A stretch of 64,000 bases of DNA from Zygaena filipendulae. Taxonomy: Eukaryota; Arthropoda; Insecta; Lepidoptera; Zygaenidae. The translations under genes were made by a program, and so were the position numbers. The stretch covers positions 5,456,001 to 5,520,000 of the forward strand of contig OU015665.1 of the NCBI GenBank assembly GCA_907165275.2, in the 5' to 3' direction. Each line of letters starts with the position of its first letter. The first letter of the stretch is position 1. Below the pieces are notes generated by a model. That model was not told the DNA's origin. It saw only the letters and a list, made by a program, of their open reading frames with translations, and searched no databases. This document shows positions 21,861-34,800 of this stretch, piece by piece.

Positions 21861-23275
21861 TTTTAAACACTTTTTTGTGATTGGTTACTCTTCTCTTATC
21901 GCCTCCTCTCATGATGTTTGTATTCGAAGTTGTACCTACTTAACACTCGACAAGTCTTGTACCTACTTAATGCATGTAGATGAGTCAAACTTTTTGGATA
22001 TGATAATTCAATCTCTTTAGAACAATAAAATTTTTGTTACGTATATTTTGTCATGTGTGACAATTGAAAACAGCTAGAGCTAGTCAGGTTGCCATCCAAA
22101 TTGACAACTACGAATAACTTTGTTGAAATGTTTTACTTTTTTCTTCGCTGTTGCTTCTTTTTATTGTGCTTTTTTGGATATTTTTAACTATTTTAATAAC
22201 TTAACAACACATTCTTATTAGGTGCTTAAATCTTTTTGGTGATAAAATGATGAAACCTGATGTTCAGACTGATCGATCGGTCTTACACGTACTAGGTACC
22301 TTCTGCCTTGGATTAAAGCCCTCTCCTTTTAACGTACTAACTAAATAAGCAAACTTCGCAACCTAAACAGCTAACATTTTTTCATCTCGGAACTCTAGCT
22401 AGCGACTTTTTACATGATACATCAAAGACATTCTACATATTAAAGTGAATACATACATAATATATCTATACCCAGACACACGTTGTTATTTTTTTTTATT
22501 AGCAAAGCTTAGTGTGGGATCAAGTAGATCTGTGTGTTGTGAAGTGGATTATTATTATTATTATTAAAGTAAAATTAATTGATGATAGAGCAACCACAGC
22601 TAAACACCAATATTGGTGAGCACAAGGTAGGTAGGTATATTGAATAATCTTTTCTATCTGTAACACATAGGTTCGACAAAGACGTTTCTGGATAGAGCAA
22701 ACGTACGGTAAGCGAGGGCAGGCATTAGGCAGGGACCCCAAATAGCCTATATTGAGAGATAATAGCGTCGCGTTGTCGCTCAGTTAATAGCAATAGAATA
22801 TACTATTCACCTTATTACAATGAACTTAGGCTCATGATTTGCACTACCATGACTGTACTGTACGGAGGTGCAGCTAGGTAACTAAAGGCTCCAGTGCAAA
22901 AACGCTGGCGCCCTAACCAAACTGTGTAGGTTTGATGAAGTCAAAATATGAATCCCAACAAAAAACAGGGCACAGCAAAGCTACTTATCACTGCACAAAC
23001 AATAGAAATAATATAGGGAAATGTTCCCTGTATTCTTTCAAATGAGATGCCATGTTTAAAGTCATGCTGCAACTTATTTTATTAGATTCCGAAGGTGGGA
23101 GAATGTTTCTCTAGTTAAATTTGAGGTTTGCTAGGCAGGGTCTGAGGTCCTCCTGAGTTTGGGAGCCCCGGTGCATGGTACCGTCTAGCCCTTTGCTAAC
23201 TGCTGCTATTGTACTATATCTTATTTATGCTGTGGTATGGATTTTGGCATTTATCAATTTTTTGTCTGATTCCAG

Positions 23276-26200
23276 ATGCAGTCCCGGTGCGCTTTAACCT
23301 TTGGATCATGATATTCACCAGCTGCTGGGTGGTGTACATGCTGAGAGTGAATATGAGCCTCAACATAATAGCTATGGTGCCGCAAATATCACACAACTCC
23401 ACGTGAGTTTATACCAAAAATATCATATTTAGTTTTAAATTAGGTACACATTCATGTTACGCACTGTATGCAACATACTTGATTCCAACGTGTATTCTCT
23501 TCATCCTCATTTCAACATTAACCATGAAATGTAGCACTAGCAGTGTGTTGAGGCAATTTTGAAATTCTACCTATAGTACCTACCTACTTTATTTTCGAAT
23601 TTACTCATTGTGAGCACTCCCATTTTTGATATTAGATATACACTACATAGAAATACTTACTGTTGTAATTTCTGGTTGTTAGTTGGTAACTTAATATTTA
23701 CGATGACGTGCTTAGTGCTTACATAGGTACTTATGTAAACTAACTTTTTCAACAGATTCCGGTCTAGGTGTGACCCAAAAGATGATTTTTTAAGGAATGA
23801 AACTCATAATCACGCTGACATCAGTGACGTTAGACAGGCATCTAGACATGTGAGTATACAGTTGGTAAACAGGGAGGGACATAGGTACACATATAGAAGT
23901 CTTAATAATTCATGCTTACGTATTATCCATACTAATGTTTTAAATGCGAAAGTAGCTCTGTCTTTCTGTCTGTTACAATGGTAACAGACAAAAAGAAGGA
24001 ATGCCAAGCCTTTATACTCAACCGACCATCATAAAATGTTGCAAGCACGTTGTCAGGGGTAACCACAGAAAAGGACATGGGGTACTTTCCCTTTGTTTCC
24101 CACGGTTAGGTACTTCGAAATTAACACGGATGATTTTATGTTATAAATAACAAACAAACAAACCAATCGTAAGAAAGAACTAAGTACCTACCGCGTTTAT
24201 TTTATGTAATATACAATTCGATCTATACAATTTCATTTAATGCAATCCAATAGCAAGCACCGTGAAATTAATAAAACAGAGAGAAACGATTTCTAAAGTT
24301 GCCTTTGATATGCACAATATCGATAAGATTTCAGTGCATAGATTCTCAGTCTCCTTTTATTATCGATGCAATAAATGTGCTGAAATTATAAAACGCAACA
24401 CAATCTATAGTTCTTTAGGTGTAATAATATCTGCAACATAAAATATAAGGATAGAAGCGCACGCATAGTCATGAAATTTCAAATGTGGTGGAAAAAGCTC
24501 ACTACGTCTCTCGACGGGAACGTATTTATAAGCGCTGATCAAGCAAAAATCGAAAAGTTTTGTAATTATTGAATTTCGAACGGAATTCTTATGAATCTAG
24601 TACTCCAAGTGTAGGTAATATCATGTCTTTATGATCTACATTCTACAAGTTACTGGGTAATGTTCCCACATTGCAAATATAGATTGTATTTTGGCCAGTT
24701 ATTGTAAGCTATGTATTTAGTCATTTGTACATAATGGCGTGGTTGTCTGACGAGCCTTGAACTTGTTTGTTTTCGTAATTTGAATGTCAATAAAGCAAAT
24801 TTAATAGCGCCTTTGCCAATCATAGTGCACAGATTTCCAAGAAATTTGCGGCACGTGGCTATAAAGTCTCGTTTTTCTCGAGGAGGGCGTGAAATATATG
24901 GTCAGATAAATCAGGTTCAGGTTTCAAATAGTTTTATCGAATATAACGCCCCACACACCACTTTGCGCGAGAAGCATATTCTGAGTCTCTAGAGAGTCTA
25001 GGGTCTCTAGAAACGGAAAGTCCTGCTTCTCGCAGGACGGTTGGTAACCATATATACGCGTTGTAATTGCGCTAAATTAAATATTTTTAATAAGTAACTC
25101 TAGTGGACGGGGTGGAAGGTTGTCCCTTATCTTCAATATATGCAGTTACGAATTTATTATAGACGAATAGGTATTTTTATACCAACACGATATATTACAT
25201 AAATCACTTGCATAAGAAAATAGGCAATTATTAGTCCATCAAAAGATATAGGTACCTGAGAATAAGTTTTGAGTGTGACATTTGGTTACACAATGATTAC
25301 ACATCATCGTCTTCATAACAAATTATATTTCATAAAACATAACAACGTATGGAATTGATAATAATAACATGGTTATTATTATCAATTCCATACGTTTGAT
25401 AAAGGGTGTTTGAAGTATGATGTAATGAATTCTTCAGGTGGAGGACAGTCATGCGTCATTCGACTGGTCGGCTGATAAGCAAGCCCTTATTTTGGGATCG
25501 TACTTTTGGTCATATCCGGTGACGTCATTGATTGGAGGAATGGCTGCGGAGCGCTGGGGACCGCGATATGTTGTTCTGATCACTTCGATTGCGGGCGCAC
25601 TTTTGACCCTTCTAAGTCCACCCGCGGCAAAATTACATTACATTGCGCTTGTTGTTGTGAGATTTCTTCTGGGATTAACTGGGGTAACTATATGTATTTA
25701 ACCACAAATTCTAAATTATCTTTATGATATTCAAAAACCAGATATGACTAACGAATGGTATTGTTTCAGGGTTTTGTATATCCGGCACTTCATGCTTTAG
25801 TCGCTAGATGGGCACCTCCAGCAGAAAAGGGAAAATTTGTTAGTGCCATGATGGGAGGTACTTTGGGCACTGTGCTGACTTGGTCGTTGACCGGTCCCTT
25901 AATGGAAAAGTTTGGTTGGCCGTCAGCGTTTTACGTACCAGCGGCGTTGACACTGTTGTGGTCTGGTTTTTGGTGGTACTTAGTAGCAGACACTCCCTCA
26001 GAACACCCCAGAATTACCGATGCAGAAAAGAAATTCATTCTGGACGCCCTGGGTGACAAAGTTAATAAATCGAAGGTACCACCACGGTATATCTTATTAA
26101 TATAAAACATGGATGAATACAAACAGGATGTGTAGTAATTTTTATGTTGATTTAATTTCAGGGTCTTCCACCGCTCAAAAGTATCTTTACTTCTTTTCCG

Positions 26201-26968
26201 TTCTTGGCAATGGTTATTCTCCACTACGGAAATTTGTGGGGACTCTATTTTATTCTGACTGTCGGGCCCAAATTTGTATCGAGTGTACTAGGGTTTGAAC
26301 TGTCTGCTGCCGGAGTGATCTCAGCTCTGCCCTATCTAGCAAGACTATTTATGGCCACAATATTTGGAGTAATTGGCGATTGCATCCTATCAAGAAAACT
26401 GATGAAAACAACTACAATCAGAAAGTTCTTTTGCTTGTTCTCACATGTCATTCCTGGTCTACTCCTGATAGCGCTCGTATATGTGGGCTGCTCTACAGCA
26501 CTGTCAGTCGCATTGATCACATTGTCTATGGGATTTAATGGAGCTGCAACATTGACGAATCTTCAGAACCACCAAGATCTTGCGCCAAACTATGCTGGAA
26601 CTTTATATGGAATCGCTAATTTTGTCGGTAGCACAGCAGGGTTTTTTACTCCTATGATAACGGCGTACTTTACTAAGAATGCTGTAAGTATCTGATAGTA
26701 TTTTTCTTTCCTTTACACTATACATTCAATATGCAAAGTAATTATAAAACCTAATTTTCTTTTTCCTCAGAATGATTTAGAGCAATGGCGACCCGTTTTC
26801 TTCTTGGGTGCTGCAGTTTACATAGTTTCAGCGATATTCTACATATTCTTCGGAACCGGTTTGATACAGCCCTGGAATTTCCCAAAAGATAAACTAGATG
26901 AAAATTATGATAAAGAAAAAAACAGTGTCAAAGACTTGAAAGCAACTCCACTGAGTGTAATTTCGTAG
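23276..26968 (+). CDS. SLC17-type major facilitator transporter 1 (anion/phosphate or sialin-like family)
   Basis: Six exons join in frame: 23276-23402, 23756-23849, 25438-25683, 25770-26075, 26162-26683 and 26771-26968 (TAG). With the proposed exon at 7821-7848 the protein is 506 residues, the usual SLC17 size. All introns are GT-AG and phases agree. The first membrane segment ends in YMLRVNMSLNII. The TM1-TM2 loop has sequons at N50 and N66. GGMAAERWGPR (116-126) is the loop 2-3 motif and RWAPPAEK (178-185) follows TM4. RKFFCLFSHVIPG (354-366) and HQDLAPNYAGTLYGIANFVG (404-423) are the SLC17 signature region. These proteins carry organic anions or phosphate across plasma or organelle membranes, driven by sodium or proton gradients; the substrate cannot be read from sequence. 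A short charged C-terminal tail ends the protein. Confidence 0.92.
23920..24140 (-). repeat. CCGCGG-hallmark repeat, minus orientation, in a transporter-1 intron
   Basis: A degenerate copy with GCGAAAGTAGCTCTGTCTTT at the left, ACATGGGGTACTTTCCC in the body and CGAAATTAACACGGATGA near the right end. The final CTAGT has been lost. Confidence 0.5.
25344..25396. repeat. 25 bp perfect hairpin upstream of a splice acceptor
   Basis: The arm AACGTATGGAATTGATAATA... (25344-25368) is followed by a 3-base loop and an exact 25-base inverse (25372-25396). It lies about 40 bases before the exon starting at 25438 of transporter 1, covering where the branch point would be expected. Confidence 0.85.
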
Positions 26969-27013
26969 TTGACACGTTTTGTCATGAACGTGGAATAATT
27001 AATATTGTGTATG

Positions 27014-27019
27014 AATAAA
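27014..27019 (+). terminator. probable polyadenylation signal of transporter 1
   Basis: AATAAA lies 45 bases after the stop codon at 26968. It is the first canonical signal downstream and would give a very short 3' untranslated region. Confidence 0.55.
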
Positions 27020-28136
27020 AATGCACTTATTTTACATTTTATTATGCAGAAGAATCACTTCATATCAATATCACGTATTTGCCCATCTAACTGGGTGAGA
27101 CTTAATTTTGTACCTTTAAGAATTTATAACAAAAATGAAAATAGAAAAATATCTATATTGTTTGGTACAAAAGGTTTCCAGTTTTAGCAAAGTTTTTTTT
27201 TGGTAAGTAGTTAGGTATATAGAAAGGTAACAGAATAGATTACAAAAGTTTAAAATCATCTCATTGAGCAGACATGATTATTACCAAACGTCTGTTTGGT
27301 GAAATCGACGTCATGCATCGGTAGTCACAATTTTTTCCATTTTATGAGGAAAGGGAATATAAAAGACTCTACTTAGATAACTTTATGAGAATTATTAAGT
27401 TTATTCTTATTTTTTTATCGGCTCTAAAATACTCTAGGCTCTAATAGTTATTGGATTCGGTGGATACTAAAAATTACCTTGTATAATTACATCGAATACC
27501 TACAATAGGTATTAGGATATTTGTACCGTGTAGACTGTAAACTAATTCAGTAGAAATATTATAAAAATCAATTGTACGCGTATATAATATTAAAGTATAT
27601 ACCTCAAGTATATTATTATTTTTAGGTATATGAAGTCACGTGAACTCGTATGTAACCTATCTGGGCTCTTTAGTAGGGGAGCCCAAGAAGGGATTTTTGG
27701 AGTTATACTAATCGCGTCAAATTGACATTTATGGGGGTTTAATTTATTTACCTTACACCATGTTGAGTACCTACCTCAACCAAATATAGGCACAGAGTCG
27801 CGCGTCTAGGATAACCGAACAGAATACTAAAAAAAAAATCAATCGCTAGAAATACTCGGGCGCGTCAGATTGAGATAAAGTGGATCAATTACGTGCTAAA
27901 AGCACACATTTCATAATTCTTTTTTTATATTAATGACTATTTTACTAATTTTTCTAAATTTATTATAAAAAAATTATATTTTAATTTCATGCTATCTTCT
28001 GTGTATTTTATTTATCACATTCAGTAGGTAATCTAAAAAAATATTACATATCCTTGTATTTTTTAAACCATTCGATTAATACTATTCCTCCAAATAATCG
28101 TCAGATTATTGGTCAGGACGACCAGACCTCTTAGTC

Positions 28137-28307
28137 TGACACGCTCGAGTATTTCACAACAGCGATTTTTTTGCATTTTCAAAAAGACGCCATAAGCTTG
28201 CGTTAAGCTGTAAAACATCAGCTGAACCATCTGCATACAAATCTGACACGCACGAATATTTCACAACAGCGATTTTTTATGCATTTTAGAAAGCCGCCAC
28301 AAGCTTG
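28137..28307. repeat. duplicated CTCGAGTATTTCACAAC block
   Basis: Two copies of a unit of about 68 bp containing ATTTCACAACAGCGATTTTT, GCATTTT and a CGCCA(C/T)AAGCTTGC end lie about 105 bp apart. The lead motif CTGACACGCTCGAGTA has relatives at 27855 (inverted) and 50640, so this is a dispersed family. Confidence 0.6.
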
Positions 28308-30232
28308 CAAGCTCAAATTGTCAGTCTTTTGATGAGAGCTTCTTTTGGGTTTATTTAACATTCTAACATTTTTAATTTTTGACTCTTGTCTGAATGTATT
28401 ATAAACCGGCAGATTAACATCATCATCCATCATCGAGTATTTCCATGTGACTATTTTTCTTTACATTTTTGAAGTGAATGAAAAAACATCATATTATAAC
28501 GATATTTTGTTACTACTTCCTAATTTTGGTCCCAACGACGCTCGAGTAAATCCGCATTTAGCATCGTCGGCTCTCCTGGGTACTATTATTCACTATGACC
28601 ATAACATGTCGCGTTAAGATGCGCCACAAAAATTGTTTTTCCTTCACGCTGAAAAAAGTATTTACTTCAGAAAAATACATTCCAAAATTTAATTTCTAAT
28701 AATTTGGTACCTATTAATTGGTCATAATGAATATAAGGGTCTTGTTATTTTAAGTTATGCAGAATATAGATGATTCGTGTGATAATATGTGATAATACTA
28801 TGATGACTATTCATGAACGGAGAGAAGTGAGAGTTTGTGCCAAAACTGTTTTTATCGAGAGTCTTAAAAATATCTGTAATAAATTATCTAGGAAGTCTAT
28901 CATTGCCTCTTGTGGCAATATGGTGGGTATAACCATAGGTATATTTTGTGCTGTGTGGTGGTGATAGGGATTAGTATGATCGCTAAGCCTTCAAAATATT
29001 TAGCATAGTTTTATTACCATCGATATTGCTTCCTATTATTTATTGCAATTGTTTATTTTATTTTTATTACCAGAATTTAATAACGTAATTCTTGCTCAAG
29101 TAGGTATAATAATAGGTAATAATAGTTTATTTCATTTAAATAGGACCAAATGCGTATAACTGAAGATAGCTGAAGTGTATTTTAGATTAATCTTTACCTA
29201 GTATTCCGTCCCAGCGTTTTTAAATAAAAAAGGGGTTTCTCTGTGATTTATCAGCAGCCCCGGATCTCAGGGGGGAGGGCAAGCCGAGGTCCGTGCTCCG
29301 GGCGGCAAATTCAAGCTTCTCAGAATTATCGCAACTGCGACTGAGACGCGCAGTATAGTAGGTATAATAAATAAGTAAATAAAAATATTTTTTATTTTTA
29401 CCCTGACTCGAAAAAGTTCAAGATCCGGGCCTATTTATCAGATGTATAGTATATCTATTGATTACGACGGTAAGCATGAATTATCGAGAGTTTAAATAGA
29501 TATAATCCTTGTTTAAAATTTCACAGTGGATAGGATGTGAAAAAGCACCAATAAACTGTAATAAATTGTAATTTAAATAGAACCTTCAGTAAACGTTTGT
29601 AAAAGTGTTATTTCTGTTTTAGCTCGAAACTCGAGGATATTATTAGCTACAATTACTGCTTAAATCTATCTTCAGTAAAAACAAAAAATAAAAATGCATT
29701 TAATTCTTCTAGTATCTATTAGTTACGTAGGTATATCTTTTAAAATTAACGTGTTACATTTTTTTTATGGACAGAGATCATATTATTGATTTTATTCTCT
29801 GTTGTTAGATGAAACTTGATCGACACTTGAAAATTAATATACCTAGCTACCGATAATTTGTACTATTTTAGGATAATTAGGTACTGTTTACTTCAAGTTA
29901 CACAAAAAAATAAAAAAAATATTCAACAATTACAATATTAGGTAATACATTTAATTAGACGGTCTCTCCGATAATTATTTGAATCAATTCCTAAGGCCTA
30001 AACTAACACGAATTTAGTGTTTTGCATCCAGTAATTTGGGTAACTTGTTTTGCGTTTCTCTAAAAATGTCCTTGAGAGTAACTGACGGATTGTCGTGAAG
30101 TTTTAACAGTTTTCTGAAAATATAATATTTATGTACCTACCTACTTAAAATTTTATTCTAACGAAAAAAATTATGTGTCAGAGTGATGACGACACACGTC
30201 ATTAACGAGATTCAAGATTTTTGTAATAACAA

Positions 30233-30430
30233 AGGGCCAATTCTGCTCATGCAAAATACATATAACTACTCCACTCCTGCTACGATAAAGGTCTTCGGAC
30301 ACACTACTGCTGCAACGACCAACGGGTTTAACGAGAGTATGTGAATATCAATCTACGTGGGGAGACCTTTAACGATGCGGTTCCGATTACTACTATTACT
30401 TTTTCTACTCGTAAGTAGTAGAATTGGCCT
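30233..30430. repeat. MITE with AGGGCCAATTCT ends
   Basis: Ends AGGGCCAATTCTGCTC and, inverted, AGGCCAATTCTACTACTT enclose about 200 bp without coding sequence. A fragment of the same family (GAGCAGAATTGGCCCTC) lies near 41020-41040. Confidence 0.55.
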
Positions 30431-30654
30431 TCAGTAGTTTAACAAATGATGTACATCATGATTATTCATTGTTATTGTCACGGATGTAGTTCCGCAACAA
30501 AGGATATATTATCTACATTCTACAACGTTTTGTTTAGAACCTATTAAGAATTTAGAAAAGTGAACGATTGTTTTATTTTTAATTCCAAATCTATACTATA
30601 ATTTCTGTACATTGAATATTTTTGACAAAATTTAACAGGGAGTGATAAAAAGAG

Positions 30655-30740
30655 AGTTTTCAAAATTCTTTTCTGTCTGTCTGTCTGTCCGTTCACGATA
30701 ATCTCCGAACCTACTGAACGGAGTGGTGGTACTATCTTGA
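30655..30740 (-). repeat. CCGCGG-hallmark repeat remnant with CTGT microsatellite
   Basis: Contains TTTTCTGTCTGTCTGTCTGT, then CGTTCACGATAATCTCCGAA and ACTGAACGGAGT. This is the distal part of the family; the CCGCGG start is missing. Confidence 0.5.
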
Positions 30741-31139
30741 ATTGGAGTGGTAAATATCTTCCCTCTAGGTATCTATACCCATTCCCGCATTGGTCAATAA
30801 GAGAGTAAAATTAAAATGTATATTAATATTTATTGATGGATATTTATTTATCCACCTAGCAATAAAACAATGATGAATTGATTTTGTCTCTCTAATATTA
30901 TTATTATCACTGTAATACAAATATTGTAATTTAATAAAATAAAATTCTTCCAAATTTCTATTCATAGTTTTTTACCACATTCTTTTAGTACGAAAAATGA
31001 ATAATTCCTACTAAATTACTACAACTTAAACCTATATGAATCAAATTAAAACACTCAGCGACCTGGGTATAAATAGTAAATAGGTACCCCTTAAAATTCT
31101 GATTTACCTACTACCACCAATAATATTCATTGCAAGTTT

Positions 31140-31315
31140 AAAACTAGCGTTAATTTCAGAGTTCTCATGGGAATTCCAGGATAAAAGTACCGTATGTCCT
31201 TCTCTGTACCCCTGAAAACGTGTGTGCTAAACTTCATGAATTTCGGTTGAGTCATTAAAGCGTGAAAGCGTAACAAACAAACAAACTCACTTACGCATTT
31301 ATAATAATATACATA
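31140..31315 (+). repeat. CCGCGG-hallmark repeat, subtype C
   Basis: Starts AACTAGCGTTAATTTCAGAG, continues with GGGAATTCCAGGATAAAAGT, GTCCTTCTCTGTACCCCTGA and AAAGCGTGAAAGCGTAACAA, and ends in GCATTTATAATAATAT. It is nearly full length but its first 20 bases are degraded. Confidence 0.65.
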
Positions 31316-31698
31316 GATGCCATAAGATGGTTTATCTGTATTTTGGCATCAGGAAAACAAGCCCGCGCATTATGGACAACGAATTTCGCTGGTAATTAAC
31401 TTGTACCTAGAGATGAACTGATTAGCAGTGCTCGGGACTTGCGCATCCTTTCCAAATGTTGCAACACTCATCTTTACTAATTAGGTAGTTTAGGTACTGC
31501 CTGCATTTCCTCTACCAGCCTAAACATATATGGTACGATCCTAATTCCTGTATACCTTTCAGCAGAAAAAGTTAATAAATCGCGATTCCAAACTGACTAC
31601 CTACCACTTAGTCCGTTTTATAACACATGACTCGTTGTAGGTATACTTGCTTGTTGAAAGGAATCGTCAACACTTGTATACTCATCCCTTAAGTTATG

Positions 31699-31705
31699 TA
31701 TAAAA
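31699..31705 (+). promoter_or_regulatory. possible TATA box of transporter 2
   Basis: TATAAAA lies 170 bases before the proposed start codon at 31875. In such AT-rich DNA the motif is expected by chance, so this is only a candidate. Confidence 0.2.
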
Positions 31706-31874
31706 CGCAGTGATTATTTAAATAATTATTCTATTTGTATAACATCTTAAGGTAGTATAGTAGAGACAGCAGCTGTTATGTGCACACGACTCAAACCCAT
31801 ATATATCTATCCCGTTGGTCATGAAAGTCAATAAAAATCATTGTTAGTTGTGATTTTGTTATTTCATTTCCATT

Positions 31875-34800
31875 ATGAATAAATTTATTAGGATTCGTGC
31901 GTTAGTAAGTACGATAGATTTTTTCTTAACTGCTAATTCAGCACGTTTTAAATATTACTCGAGTGATTGGTGTTTCACAGGTGGGAGTTATGATATTTCT
32001 CGGCTATTTCTTAATATATTTGGTCCGGTACAATTTAAGTGTTCACATAGTGGATATGGCACAGATACCTAAAAGAGAAGGACTGTCAAAGAATTCACTT
32101 TATAACCGCACCCAAATTACAAGGCACCTGCAAAATACCAGAACAGGGGTAGGACTTTGATGTACCTATTCTTAATTATTATTTTTAGTTTTAAAATACC
32201 TATGTTGCGAAAAATAAAATAATTTGCTGTTATAACAAAAATCGGTTTTTATTTTCAGAATATTTTTGAAATAATCAACTGGGACGATATGAAAGTTGCT
32301 CAATTATTTTCCGCATACTATATAGGATACTGCGTTTGTTTTCCAATTTTTCATAATCTTGGAGATAGGTGAGGTTTACAACGGAACTCTTAAATATAAC
32401 CTATGCCTACAGTTTATTTATGTAAACTTTTGGAAGGATAAAAGACAGACGGAAAAGATGAATGGATAGTTAAATTTTTAAATTTCTGAATGCTTGGAAT
32501 TTATATTTAGTGACTTTGTAAGTTTTATTACTAGAACTCGTTAATACAAATAAAATGCGTATAATAAAATACGTACAAAATCCAATGACATCATGGTCTT
32601 CGTTAGTTTTCAACCACACACATAGAGTAAGTACCTACTAAATTTGTTGTATTTTGTATTTCTCGCCCTACCAGTCGAGTTTCTACTGACCCTTTTCATT
32701 GAAAATTCTTCCCTAGGTTAGGGCCCACGTGGGTGGTGGGAATCTCCGGGATTACGTCAGGAGTTTTAAACTGTCTGACACCAGCGTCAGCATATTACCA
32801 CTTTTACTCTCTCTTCGTGGTTCGCATCATAATAGGATTCTGTGCGGTTTGTACATTACTTCTTCGCAGAATGTCATTGACTTTCGCATAATACATTTAG
32901 CCAATTTCAAATAAAATTAAATAAAATGTATTTGCTGTATTTAGTTTCGCTGTATACGTTTTGAAATTGTAATTTATGGTTCTCTATATACACTCGGCGT
33001 TGGATAGTTGGAAAAATATTTTTCGGAGCTCGCTCCAAATCAGCTTGACATGTCATACATCTTGATGTTCATGTATCAAAAAATCGTCACTTCTGTGCTA
33101 AACTTACTGTCCAATACAGCACCGTAAAACACAACAAAATCCATGTTTGACAGTTTTTATCGACACAAAAATATACCTAGGCAGGTTAATGACGGAACAT
33201 ATATCGTCCTCCACACGTTACATGTTATTTACGAGTAGATACAAGGAGTAAGGATAGTACTTGGTAATACAGATACAAAGGTCTGACAAAGTCGCCTAGA
33301 CAGAGTAATCACGTAGTGAGTGTTTACCATACTGACCTCAGTGATATGGGAGTTAATGCTGTTTCTCTTTTTACATCTATTCTGTGCCGACAGCACAATG
33401 CAATGCGCCTCTTCATAGTACCTATGTCTGATTTACTTTTACCAAGATGAGGATAAAGAAAATTTTATAGTTAAGGAATTCAAGGATCAGTAATAAATAG
33501 GTAGGTACTTAAGTCTTAACTCGGTGAAGGCAAACATGCAGTAATAACATCGATCGTTTAATCGGCAATTTTTTTTCCTTAAGAAATAACAAAATAAACA
33601 TTTACCTACTCCTTGTCTACTTATTTTTTTAAACATCCTGAGGAACAGTTTCCCATAGAAACTTCCTTGGATACAAGTGACGTTGATCCGTCGTTGTTGC
33701 TCCAAGCTCCGTTGTAACGTGAAAGGCTGAAAAACAAACTCACATTCGACTTTCGCATTTAGACGTACCTATACCTACTCCATCCATACACTCGACAAAA
33801 GAATAATAGTGAACACCAAATATAAATTCACTTAGTTAATTCTTCTAAATTAGGTACGCAATGGATTGAACAATATCATTTAAATAATTGTGAAACGACG
33901 GATAAAATAGCTAGGTATACGGAATAATACACTCATTGTAGTACTAAAGAAATATTATGCCCCACAGTAGTTAAACTTAAAATTACTGTACGTAATACTT
34001 AGGTACGTTTAGGTTAGGAGTATAGTATTATATTATCTGTGGGTTAGGTTTACGTTGCAAGTCATCATGACTGTTACAACTTACAGGGTGCAATGCAGCC
34101 GAGCATGGTTCAATTGTTGAGGCACTGGGTGCCGCCGACGGAAAGGAATCACTTCATGTGGGCTTACTGTGGTGAGCAACAACTGATGCACAGTAAAATA
34201 ACCTTTGATATGACACAGTAACGCTTAAGAATATACTTGCATTATTTTCTCATGTAGTTTGCGACGTAGGTAGTTATTTCCGTAGATACATAGGTACATA
34301 TGTGCAATTGGAATACAGAAATATCTAGATAAATATGACCGCAATATTATGCTTTTGATGGCTTTTGATACCTACACAGAAGCTAAGTACCTACTTCATT
34401 GTTATAATAAGTAAAGATTGAAATTTTTTTATTTTAAATATCTGTGCCTGTGGCATGTTCTTGATCTGCGATGCGTTATAGTAAAATATACGTTTCGTGC
34501 CCAAGGGCGCGCGTCGCAGTGATTTTAGGTAATATTCTCTTTGGGTGTCGCCCAGCTCGTCGACTAGGAAGCAACTAGGAAGGAAAGATGACAGAGGCTA
34601 TAAATTGTATTCAGTTAAATGCAAAAAGAATAATAAAACTTTTATTAAAAACTAGCTGTGCCCCGCGGTTTCACCCGCGTGAGTCAGTGCGGTTTCCCGC
34701 AGGAAGTCCAAAGTAGCCTAATTTACTCCTTATTAAATCAGATATTCAGCATTGAAAATCCCGTCAGAATTGGTACCACCGTTTCGGAGATTCATCCGCG

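Larger units (their letters stand above)
7849..23275 (+). other. long first intron or upstream region of transporter 1, filled with repeats
   Basis: No other coding exon with family resemblance was seen between 7849 and 23275. The stretch holds the repeats, MITEs, SINE heads and LINE relics listed separately. The unlisted parts (for example 11720-12050, 12440-13210, 13540-14380, 14830-15520, 18840-19400, 19570-20310, 21860-23200) are AT-rich sequence in which I see no gene, RNA gene or clear repeat structure. Confidence 0.5.
26969..31874. other. intergenic DNA between the two transporters
   Basis: Apart from the poly-A signal and the repeats listed (28137-28307, 30233-30430, 30655-30740, 31140-31315), this 4.9 kb is AT-rich sequence without a supported gene or RNA gene. 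A short GC-richer stretch near 29255-29345 (CAGCCCCGGATCTCAGGGGG) looks like a small retroposed fragment of unknown type. Confidence 0.5.

Noticed and set aside
24780..24992. 70-codon frame as an extra transporter-1 exon
   Set aside because: No flanking splice sites in the right phase, and the exons at 23756 and 25438 already join perfectly.
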